Source: Thermoplasmatales archaeon ex4484_36 (GTDB lineage: Archaea > Thermoplasmatota > Penumbrarchaeia > Penumbrarchaeales > EX4484-36). Taken from it: 5,142 nt of DNA. The position numbers were made by a program, and so were the translations under genes. Shown one piece after another: positions 1-5,142 of the stretch (its first letter is position 1; each line of letters starts with the position of its first letter). Below the pieces are notes generated by a model, which searched no databases, had not been told where the DNA came from, and saw nothing but the letters and a program-made list of their open reading frames with translations. Location: positions 1 through 5,142 of the forward strand of contig NJDV01000107.1 in assembly GCA_002254765.1 (NCBI GenBank), read 5' to 3'.

Positions 1-1553
1 TCATTATCGGGCTCATACCACCAGAGAAACACATACCACTTCCCCACAGTGGCATTAAGTCCTCTTGGCGCCCCGGGCCTACCTTTCGGCTCACCTATCA
101 CAATCTCAGAGCTGTTTCCCTCCCCCTCCCGATTATACGCCACCACATAATACTCATACCTCCACCCGTTCACTACATCCTCATCCCTGTACCGGTACAC
201 ATCCGACCCCACCTCACCTATTAAACTGAAATTCCCCTCATCTCCACCCATCCCCACCTCCCTCCTGTACACACGATATCCCTCTATCTCCGCACCCCCA
301 TCATCCTCCGGCTCACCCCAGAATACCTCAACATATCCATCACCAGACACCGCACTAACATCTACAGGCTCTGACGGTGCTACCGCTCCAAAACAGTACA
401 AATATCCATCATAACACCCTATGTACACGTTTCCCCTGTTATCTATAGAAGGCGAAGAATACACATACCCCCCCATCCTATAACTCCATTTGAGAGTCCC
501 ATTTGGATTAAGCGCCCATATCCAGCTTGATCCCGCTGCATATATTGTCCCATCGCCTCCAATTACAGGCTTGAGATTAACAAAATTCCAACCCGTTCTA
601 AACTTCCATTTCAATGATCCATTCGGATACACAGCATATATACTCATATCACCAGTGGAAGCATAATATATTGTACCGTCAGGACCTATCGCGCAAGTGT
701 GAGGGTGATAGCCGTCACCTTTAAATCTCCATTTGAGAGTCCCGTTCGGATACAGCGCATACAAATACTCGTCGTCTGATGGTATGTATATAATCCCATC
801 TAGTCCAATAGCTGGGGCTGCTATAACAACGTCGCCTGTCTTAAACTTCCACTTGAGCGTTCCATTTGGATACACCGCATACAGATACCCTTCCTCAGTG
901 CCCGAATACGCGCCAAAATAGATGATCGTATCCCGTTTATCTATTGTCAACGACGAGGTTGCATCTAGTTTACTGATTCCCCCTCCAAATTTCCACCTCT
1001 GTGAACCGTTCGGATAAAGCGAATATAGGCCGGCTGGAAAAGTAGTGGGGACATATATATTACCTTCGCTGTCCAAACATGGAGATGTGAATACATCCAT
1101 TTCAGAGTCCGTTAAGTACTTCCAGATCACACTCCCATTGGTGTCCAGCGCCACCAATCCTCGCTGGGGACCTTCGATTATTCCAATATATATCCTGTTA
1201 TTTTTACCTAAAACCGGCACAGAGTCAGACACACGACCACCAAGATACGTTTTCCATTTAAGCCTACCCGGATTATCGTATGCTGGTGCATTTGGGTTAT
1301 ATCCGGTATGTTTTGAATCATGTTGAAACATTGGCCATGGGTGCTCTGATAGATCTGCCCCTTCCCCCCTCGTCATATCCCCCTCCGCCCTTTCGTTGAC
1401 ATCTCCACCCTCAAACCCATTGGAACCCCCGTTGTCTAGACTTATTTGCCGCACCTCCCCACCTAGCACCTGCACACCTTCCATTATTATCAATGCCAAC
1501 ATCACACCAGCAACGAGCAAACCCAGCTTCATACCCCCACATTTCTCACCCAT
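1..1553 (-). CDS. Exported PQQ-like beta-propeller and fibronectin type III protein, 3' end outside window
   Basis: The frame is open from the ATG at 1553 to the left edge: 517 residues with no stop, so the C-terminus is missing. Residues about 9-32 have a Lys followed by a hydrophobic stretch (about 10-24), resembling a signal peptide or membrane anchor. After an acidic, Gly-rich linker, WPMFQHDSKHTG (73-84) is the usual entry motif of PQQ-like propellers. Blade tryptophans then recur at W100, W144, W187, W235, W275, W316 and W356, mostly as [YN]PNG[TS]LKW[KR]F. A fibronectin type III domain covers about 393-490 and a second begins near 492. Such proteins usually sit on archaeal cell surfaces, where they bind or scaffold; no catalytic residues or PQQ enzyme motifs are visible, so the ligand is unknown. 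The start at 1553 is preferred to the in-frame ATG at 1532 because AGGTGAT lies 6 bases upstream. The gene looks richer in A+T than its neighbours. Confidence 0.9.
   Translation of the reverse strand, partial: MGEKCGGMKLGLLVAGVMLALIIMEGVQVLGGEVRQISLDNGGSNGFEGGDVNERAEGDMTRGEGADLSEHPWPMFQHDSKHTGYNPNAPAYDNPGRLKWKTYLGGRVSDSVPVLGKNNRIYIGIIEGPQRGLVALDTNGSVIWKYLTDSEMDVFTSPCLDSEGNIYVPTTFPAGLYSLYPNGSQRWKFGGGISKLDATSSLTIDKRDTIIYFGAYSGTEEGYLYAVYPNGTLKWKFKTGDVVIAAPAIGLDGIIYIPSDDEYLYALYPNGTLKWRFKGDGYHPHTCAIGPDGTIYYASTGDMSIYAVYPNGSLKWKFRTGWNFVNLKPVIGGDGTIYAAGSSWIWALNPNGTLKWSYRMGGYVYSSPSIDNRGNVYIGCYDGYLYCFGAVAPSEPVDVSAVSGDGYVEVFWGEPEDDGGAEIEGYRVYRREVGMGGDEGNFSLIGEVGSDVYRYRDEDVVNGWRYEYYVVAYNREGEGNSSEIVIGEPKGRPGAPRGLNATVGKWYVFLWWYEPDN
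484..1260 (-). repeat. Tandem beta-propeller blade repeats within the CDS
   Basis: Seven degenerate repeats of about 40-48 codons lie inside the exported propeller gene. The blade TGG codons begin (minus strand) at 1256, 1124, 995, 851, 731, 608 and 488, giving spacings of 44, 43, 48, 40, 41 and 40 codons. The four downstream repeats (TGG at 851 to 488) are more regular and remain similar at the DNA level; for example the stretches near 490-519, 733-762 and 853-882 share most bases. This fits blade duplication, with the downstream blades either younger or kept similar by gene conversion. The first two repeats have lost the YPNG turn. Confidence 0.75.
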
Positions 1554-1568
1554 AAAAACATCACCTGG
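1554..1568 (-). promoter_or_regulatory. Ribosome-binding site of the propeller gene, overlapping a small-ORF stop
   Basis: On the minus strand AGGTGAT (1566-1560) is followed by a 6-base T-rich spacer and the ATG at 1553. It is a close match to the archaeal anti-Shine-Dalgarno complement and decides the start of the propeller protein. The TGA inside it (1563-1561) is also the stop codon of the upstream small ORF, so translation of the two is probably coupled. Confidence 0.75.
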
Positions 1569-1701
1569 ATATGTCCGGTGGCCAGGTAATACTTATCGCT
1601 ATCCTGCCCTCATCCTTAAACATTTCGTTTCTCTCAACGGCTGCTTCATTCAGATACTCACAGATACCTTCATATGCCTCAGCCTCCTGCTGAGATGTCA
1701 C
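1561..1701 (-). CDS. Small hypothetical protein, 46 residues, upstream of the propeller gene
   Basis: The frame runs from GTG at 1701 to TGA at 1563-1561 and encodes 46 residues; a TTG at 1710 would add three. An in-frame TAA lies just upstream, so it is not the tail of a longer gene read from this frame. The product is acidic and looks helical in its first 30 residues (many Glu, Ala, Gln), then ends in a short beta-like stretch RIAISITWPPDISR. No signal peptide, membrane segment or metal motif is seen, and I do not recognise the family. Support comes from context: the frame fills the gap between MEMO and the propeller gene, its stop lies in the next gene's Shine-Dalgarno, and a TATA-like stretch sits about 25 bases before the GTG, fitting a leaderless mRNA. 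No Shine-Dalgarno of its own is placed well. It could instead be a 5' leader with a chance frame. Confidence 0.42.
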   Translation of the reverse strand: MTSQQEAEAYEGICEYLNEAAVERNEMFKDEGRIAISITWPPDISR

Positions 1702-1720
1702 CCTCCACAAAAAGAAATTG

Positions 1721-1741
1721 TATTAAAAGTTCTTTATATCA
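1721..1741 (-). promoter_or_regulatory. Possible archaeal TATA promoter for the small ORF and propeller gene
   Basis: Two A+T-rich boxes occur in the minus strand just after the MEMO stop: GATATAAAG (1740-1732) and CTTTTAATA (1729-1721). With the usual archaeal distance of about 25 bases to the start of transcription they would place it near 1710 or 1699, close to the TTG at 1710 and the GTG at 1701. No clear BRE is seen. A pyrimidine tract rich in T (1719-1709) could also end the upstream transcript. Confidence 0.4.
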
Positions 1742-1755
1742 TCAGCCTTAACGTT

Positions 1756-2442
1756 TCACCCGTTATGGACCTTTTTCAGGAGGGCAGGGTGAAATATAGC
1801 TCCAACTAACCTAGCGCTCTTGAAATCTCTTCCCTTTGGCAGTTCTACTCCCGCCTGAAAGCGATGGAGCAGTACCCCACTGCAATGTCCCCGGGGTGGA
1901 TGTCTGCAGAGGTAGCGTATTTTAGAAGTAAGGAGCGCCTCGGAGACTCTTTTGGCGGCGCTGAAGCTCTGGTCCCCCATAACTATGGGAACGATTCTGA
2001 AGTCGCTGCTGAAGTACTGAAAGAAGGGCATCTGGACCTCTATAGAGTGTTCCATGAGGTGCGCCAGCTCATCTACTTCAATGTACCTTGACAGTGCCTC
2101 GGAGAGCTCGATGGCGTTCTTGATCACCCCTAAGGGCGTTTTGAAATCCTCCGTGGAGAGGGAGACAGGCGCCCCATACCCTGTGTGGTTAGGCCCTATG
2201 AAGACCACAACAGGGGGGATCCCGTCCTCCACTATCGCTTTAACACTGTGGGCGGCCACGGGGCCGGAGTAGACATAGCCCGCATGAGGGTTCACCGTTC
2301 CGATAACCTTACCGATCCTCCTCTGAGGAGGCTCAGGTATCACCGTGGGGCCTAAGGGATGGAGAAAGGATTCCTCAATCGCCCTCTTGAGAGAGCCCCT
2401 GGTAGCGGGGTAGAACTGCCCTGCAACTGCCGGCTGTCTCAT
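1756..2442 (-). pseudogene. amrB: MEMO1-family protein (AmmeMemoRadiSam system protein B), internally deleted and frameshifted
   Basis: The open frame gives 228 residues, but only the first 171 belong to the family: the N-terminus [27 protein letters not shown] (51-65), GPNHTGYGAPVS (83-94), EHSIEVQMPF (131-140), and RIVPIVMGDQS (149-159). His53 and His86 match metal ligands known in human MEMO1. After Leu171 the frame encodes about 57 unrelated residues. The +1 frame at 1928-1845 instead carries the family C-terminus, LLKYATSADIHPGD...VGYCSIAF, ending in TAG. The segment that should lie between, with the SSDxSHY-like motif and the third ligand Cys, is absent. The two conserved parts total about 198 residues against roughly 270-290 in the family, so about 70-90 are lost. 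The ATG overlaps the S2 stop as ATGA with a weak GAGG (2453-2450). The biochemical role of archaeal MEMO is not settled. Real gene loss is likelier than a new function; a sequence error cannot be excluded. Confidence 0.8.
1845..1928 (-). other. Relic 3' end of the MEMO gene in the +1 frame
   Basis: Reading from CTT at 1928 gives 27 residues, beginning LLKYATSADIHPGD and ending GYCSIAFRRE, then TAG at 1847-1845. The YATSxD and VGYxxIAF pattern is the typical C-terminus of archaeal MEMO proteins. The frame is one base ahead of the upstream part, so a ribosome entering from the MEMO ATG reads this stretch out of frame and continues to the TGA at 1756. The junction lies within about 1935-1925, where CTCCTTAC and CTTCTAAA are similar and could have served as short homology for a deletion. 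Confidence 0.75.
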
Positions 2443-3044
2443 AACGACGCCTCGAAGTCTTTGACTTCGAGGGTGAATTCTCTGTTCTCCTTTATAATAC
2501 CTTTGGCTTTGAGGAACTCACGGGTGAGAAGATAATAGATAAGGGCAAGGGAACGTCTGCCCTTGTTGTTCCCCGGGATCACCAGGTCAACATAGCTGGT
2601 CTCGTTGTTAGCATCGCATATGCCTACAATAGGTATGCCGCTGTCCACAGCCTCCTTAAGGGGCTGTGAGTCTGCTGCTGGGTCCGTGACCATAAGAACC
2701 TCAGGCTCGATGTACTGGGGGAGAGCGGGGTTCGTGAGGGTCCCGGGGATGAAGGACTTCGCCCCTATTATATCGGCGAAGGTCTTGACAGGCTTCTGAC
2801 CGTACTGCCTGGCGGAAACCACCAGGATATCCTTAGGGTCGTACTTCGCCAGAAAAGAGCTCGCCACTCTTATCCTCTCATCGGTTTTCTTTATGTCCAG
2901 TACATAAAGCCCGTCGCTTCTGACTTTGAAAATGAACCTCTTCATATCCTTGCTCTTCTGCTGGGTACCTATGTGAACACCGGATGTGAGGTAGGTGTCC
3001 TCCGAAACCAGCAACGTCGTCTCCTCCTTTTGGTCGTCTGCCAT
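2439..3044 (-). CDS. rpsB: 30S ribosomal protein S2 (uS2), archaeal type
   Basis: uS2 binds the 16S rRNA between head and body of the small subunit. With the ATG at 3044 the protein has 201 residues, normal for archaea, and lacks the coiled-coil insertion of bacterial S2. Recognisable segments are [17 protein letters not shown] (18-34), [22 protein letters not shown] (37-58), [13 protein letters not shown] (73-85), IPGTLTNP (99-106), [12 protein letters not shown] (111-122), [11 protein letters not shown] (137-147), and [22 protein letters not shown] (152-173). A GTG three codons upstream (3053) is open, but GGTGGG lies 5 bases before the ATG and includes that GTG, so the ATG is preferred. 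Its TGA overlaps the MEMO ATG. One oddity: at residues 95-101 GAKSFIPGT appears to lack the residues ending in Gly-Arg that normally stand before FxPGT. Confidence 0.95.
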   Translation of the reverse strand: MADDQKEETTLLVSEDTYLTSGVHIGTQQKSKDMKRFIFKVRSDGLYVLDIKKTDERIRVASSFLAKYDPKDILVVSARQYGQKPVKTFADIIGAKSFIPGTLTNPALPQYIEPEVLMVTDPAADSQPLKEAVDSGIPIVGICDANNETSYVDLVIPGNNKGRRSLALIYYLLTREFLKAKGIIKENREFTLEVKDFEASL

Positions 3045-3049
3045 TCGTC

Positions 3050-3055
3050 CCACCA
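3050..3055 (-). promoter_or_regulatory. Ribosome-binding site deciding the S2 start
   Basis: GGTGGG on the minus strand is followed by ACGA and spacing of about 5 bases to the ATG at 3044. GGTG pairs with the archaeal 16S 3' end. Because it covers the upstream GTG (3053-3051), that GTG is unlikely to be the true start. Confidence 0.55.
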
Positions 3056-3098
3056 GCCTTTTATAACCTGCTAGGTCGGGGGGCTTATACAGAAGGGG

Positions 3099-3110
3099 TT
3101 ATAAAAAATT
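3099..3110 (-). promoter_or_regulatory. Probable TATA promoter for the S2-MEMO unit
   Basis: AATTTTTTATAA (minus strand, 3110-3099) lies in the gap between LarE and S2. Transcription would start near 3078, leaving a leader of about 30 bases that ends at the GGTGGG ribosome-binding site. The T-run follows the LarE stop by about 12 bases, and a weak stem (CCGC at 3138-3135 with GCGG at 3128-3125) precedes it, so the same stretch might also end the LarE transcript. A second TATA-like GTTATAAAAGG (3068-3058) is too close to the ATG to serve a normal start. Confidence 0.5.
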
Positions 3111-3120
3111 ACCCGTCAGG

Positions 3121-3918
3121 TCACCCGCAAGGGGGCGGTTTCATAGGAAATACTCGTTCATTGACAATCCCAGGGCGGGAGATGAGCTCTCCAAAATTCT
3201 GACGGGGCACCTCTATCCTTAGGATATAGACTCTCACCTCCTCTCCCCCGGGGGCTGGCAGGAGGGCAGAGTGAAGGCGCGCCCTGATAGATGTGAAGCC
3301 CTCCTCTCTGAGGAGACGCTCAGCCTCCTTCACAACCCCCAGGGTGAAGTCGTTTATGGGCGTCCCGTAGGCGATCCTGGAGGCGAGGCAGGGGGATGAG
3401 GGCCTCTCGGAAACCTCAAGGGAAAGATGCCTAGCCGCTTTTCTTATCTCCCCCTTCCCCCATCCAATGTCAACAAAGGGGTGGAGAATTCCCTTCTCCC
3501 TAGCGGCTTCAAGGCCGGGGCGAAAGTCCTCAAGGTCATCGCTGTTTACCCCGTCCATTATGACCTCATAACCCGCTCCTTCAGCCCATCTCTTTACAGT
3601 TTCTATTTCCTTAAGCCTGCAGTGGTAGCAGCGGGAAGGTGGGTTTGAAGCGAACTCCCTCTCCTCGGGGAGGCCCTCTTCAAGGACGACGAACTCAAAG
3701 CCCCTCTTCGCAGCGAAACTCTCCATCCCCGGGAGGTCTTCTGGCTCGGGAAAGAGAGGTGAGAGTAGAAGGACCGCCGCCCTCTTCTCAACGCCTGCCA
3801 TAGAGAGGAGGTGGAGGAGAAGGGAGGAGTCCACTCCCCCGGAGTACATGACTGCCGTGGGCCTTCCAGCGGAGAGCTTTCTCAGGTGCTGGACGGCCCT
3901 GCGTATCTCCTCTTCCAT
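3121..3918 (-). CDS. larE: LarE-like ATP-dependent sacrificial sulfur transferase (PP-loop)
   Basis: LarE activates a pyridinium biscarboxylate mononucleotide with ATP and donates sulfur during synthesis of the nickel-pincer cofactor of lactate racemase; many archaea carry relatives without the other lar genes, and their substrate is unproven. The 265-residue protein has the PP-loop SGGVDSS at 26-32, NPPSRCYHCR at 92-101, DGVNSDDLEDFRPGL at 122-136, and SSPCLASRIAYGTPI at 174-188. Cys177 falls where the sacrificial Cys of LarE lies; Cys97 and Cys100 form a family CxxC. The C-terminus is unusual: a stretch with APGGEEVRVYI is inserted near 222-232, and after VPRQNFGELI the usual YVTLDLEGYRxGSMNE end is missing, with PMKPPPCG instead. 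SMNE is found in the +1 frame (3164-3153), so a small deletion is possible. The start has a strong GAGGTGATC ribosome-binding site. It is cotranscribed with the peptidase gene. Confidence 0.88.
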   Translation of the reverse strand: MEEEIRRAVQHLRKLSAGRPTAVMYSGGVDSSLLLHLLSMAGVEKRAAVLLLSPLFPEPEDLPGMESFAAKRGFEFVVLEEGLPEEREFASNPPSRCYHCRLKEIETVKRWAEGAGYEVIMDGVNSDDLEDFRPGLEAAREKGILHPFVDIGWGKGEIRKAARHLSLEVSERPSSPCLASRIAYGTPINDFTLGVVKEAERLLREEGFTSIRARLHSALLPAPGGEEVRVYILRIEVPRQNFGELISRPGIVNERVFPMKPPPCG

Positions 3919-3920
3919 TG

Positions 3921-3930
3921 GATCACCTCA
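3921..3930 (-). promoter_or_regulatory. LarE ribosome-binding site fused with the peptidase stop codon
   Basis: TGAGGTGATC (3930-3921) contains the peptidase TGA at its 5' end and a near-complete Shine-Dalgarno, followed by CA and the LarE ATG at 3918. This supports translational coupling of the two genes and fixes the LarE start. Confidence 0.8.
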
Positions 3931-5142
3931 TGCCCTTGAGAGCTCCCTTATGAACTCGTCCCAGCTGGTCTCCTCAGCGAAGAGCGTCTCGGTGTACGAC
4001 TCCCTCCACTCGCTGTTCCTCAGCGGGATCCAGATGGATATCCCATGGGCGTCCGGGTGTTCTCCCTTGTCAGGGTCGGTGCCGTGGCGACACTTCATCA
4101 CCACCTCCTCCACAAGCTCCTGGATGCTTTCCACCAGTTCAGAATTTACCTGGGGAACCCTCCTGCCGAGCCTGAAGGCGAAATCCTCAAGGTCGTAGTT
4201 GGTGAAGGTGGCAAGCCCCAGCCAGTCCATCTGGCCGCTGAAGGCCTGGGTATTGAACTCCGGCGGGGTCTGCTGGCTTCCTATGACCACGTTGATTATG
4301 GTGCTCCTCAGGAGGGAGCCCCCGGGGCCCTTCAGTAGGTCATGAAGAGCCACTCCCAAGGTGTTTACAGCTTCAACCAGCTGGGGAATCCCACTGAGGT
4401 TTACTGCCGCTACAGTATCGGAGGTATAGTCCCTATATATGTACAGCTCCGGGGCCGTCCAGGGCCCGTAGGGTTGAAAGGATTCCACGATGTGCAGGGC
4501 GAACTCCTCTGCGCCCATCTCAGGTCTCTCTTTCAGAGCACCGAAGATCTTGTTGAAGGGATAGTTTCCTATCAGGTACTCCTCCCCGTGGGTTTCAGAG
4601 CCCCAGGAGAAGGTCTGGGAGCCTACGAAGTGGTCCACGAACGGCTGTATGGCGTGAAGAAACTCAAGGGTGGACATGATGCAGGCGTAGGTTAAAAGGA
4701 CGTTTACCCTCTTCCCCGTGGCGCGGTAGAAGCCCTCCAGGGCCCCTCTAACCTCCCTGTCCGAGAGGAAATCAGAGGATGTGTCGTCCCAGCATATCCC
4801 CCTCCAGCCTCCGCCGTGGTCGTTCAGAACAAGTGCAACTCTCTCGGCGGGGTATCTCTCGAAAGCCCATAGCATGAACTCCTCCAGCACCGCACCGTCC
4901 CCCATGTTCACCTCCTCCCCCCAGCTCTCATTTATGAGTGATGGGGGGTATTCTTCTACCTCCCCCTGAAGGACGTATTGGATGACAGTGTCATTGGAGC
5001 CGTCCCCGTCGTAGAGGACTACGTGCTGGCTTTTGGGAGTGGAGCCCACCTCTTGCAGTGAGTGAAGGTCCGCCTGCCACTCGCCTATAGCGTCAAGATT
5101 GTTATCCATGGCTACATAATGAATGGTGAGCCAGATTGGAGC
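3928..5142 (-). CDS. Clostripain-like (family C11) cysteine peptidase, 5' end outside window
   Basis: C11 peptidases use a His-Cys dyad and usually cut after basic residues, often outside the cell. The frame is open to the right edge, so 404 residues are visible. Residues 2-18 (PIWLTIHYVAMDNNLDA) match the family's first strand TWTxLVYMxxDNNLD; the ATG at 5109 is therefore internal, and a signal peptide, if any, lies beyond the window. The next segments are VVLYDGDGS (41-49), ALVLNDHGGGWRGICWDD (103-120) with dyad His109, and LLTYACIMSTLEFLHA (149-164) with dyad Cys154. Then come GSQTFSWGSETHGEEY (174-189) and DAHGISIWIP (364-373), the last also typical of the family. The usual DxC before the nucleophile is YAC here. 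Both catalytic residues are kept, so activity is likely. The stop overlaps the LarE ribosome-binding site; a functional link with LarE is not known. Confidence 0.92.
   Translation of the reverse strand, partial: APIWLTIHYVAMDNNLDAIGEWQADLHSLQEVGSTPKSQHVVLYDGDGSNDTVIQYVLQGEVEEYPPSLINESWGEEVNMGDGAVLEEFMLWAFERYPAERVALVLNDHGGGWRGICWDDTSSDFLSDREVRGALEGFYRATGKRVNVLLTYACIMSTLEFLHAIQPFVDHFVGSQTFSWGSETHGEEYLIGNYPFNKIFGALKERPEMGAEEFALHIVESFQPYGPWTAPELYIYRDYTSDTVAAVNLSGIPQLVEAVNTLGVALHDLLKGPGGSLLRSTIINVVIGSQQTPPEFNTQAFSGQMDWLGLATFTNYDLEDFAFRLGRRVPQVNSELVESIQELVEEVVMKCRHGTDPDKGEHPDAHGISIWIPLRNSEWRESYTETLFAEETSWDEFIRELSRA

Noticed and set aside
484..1260. CRISPR array or regulatory DNA repeats
   Set aside because: The periodic similarity is degenerate, codon-phased and spaced by 40-48 codons, as expected of propeller blades; there are no identical repeats with unique spacers.
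1731..1740. TATA-like TTTATATC as a plus-strand promoter
   Set aside because: It would drive transcription antisense into the MEMO gene with no plus-strand gene to serve; the minus-strand reading fits the gene order.
1396..1809. Plus-strand frame of 137 residues across the start of the propeller gene and the intergenic region
   Set aside because: It is antisense to the signal peptide region, the small ORF and the MEMO 3' end, is rich in Pro/Ser/Thr from pyrimidine-rich DNA, and has no family features or ribosome-binding site.
1756..1927. Last 57 residues of the MEMO open frame as a new C-terminal domain
   Set aside because: The same DNA in the +1 frame encodes the family's conserved C-terminus, so the in-frame tail is out-of-frame reading rather than a new domain.
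1845..1935. Programmed +1 frameshift joining the two MEMO parts
   Set aside because: A simple shift would restore the end but not the roughly 70-90 missing residues; no stop codon, pause element or known slippery site stands at the junction.
4045..4695. Plus-strand frames of 97 and 117 residues opposite the C11 peptidase gene
   Set aside because: They are shadows of a gene with clear catalytic motifs on the other strand and show no recognisable protein features.

Overview
The window looks archaeal, probably euryarchaeal. The S2 protein is of the short archaeal type, S2 is followed at once by a MEMO-family gene, the ribosome-binding sites are of the AGGTGAT type and sit at stop codons, and the promoters look like TATA boxes. 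The S2 sequence reminds me of Thermoplasmatota, but that is an impression without an alignment. Every supported gene lies on the minus strand, so transcription runs from high to low coordinates.

Reading from 5142 down: (1) 5142-3928 is a clostripain-like (family C11) cysteine peptidase whose N-terminus lies beyond the window edge. The first ATG inside the window is internal. (2) 3918-3121 is a LarE-like PP-loop sulfur transferase, coupled to the peptidase gene by a Shine-Dalgarno that includes the peptidase stop codon. (3) A 76-base intergenic region holds a likely promoter. (4) 3044-2439 is ribosomal protein S2, best started at an internal ATG rather than the upstream GTG. (5) 2442-1756 is a MEMO / AmmeMemoRadiSam protein B gene overlapping S2 by ATGA. 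It is damaged: the middle of the family is missing and the conserved C-terminus sits in the +1 frame. (6) 1701-1561 is a probable 46-codon small gene behind a TATA-like region. (7) From 1553 to the left edge runs an export-type protein with a PQQ-like beta-propeller of about seven blades followed by fibronectin type III domains. It is cut by the window edge and open throughout the 1553 bases.

The peptidase and LarE genes form one cotranscribed pair. S2 and MEMO form a housekeeping unit that many archaea share, often followed by mevalonate kinase. Here the unit stops at the damaged MEMO gene and is replaced by the small gene plus cell-surface propeller gene, which is visibly richer in A+T. No tRNA, rRNA, CRISPR array or mobile element is visible. 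The most noteworthy signals are the MEMO deletion, a possible short deletion in a conserved S2 loop, a possible frameshifted LarE tail, and the unannotated small ORF coupled to the propeller gene. Three abnormal genes side by side could also mean sequence or assembly errors. I see no convincing new defence or mobile system.
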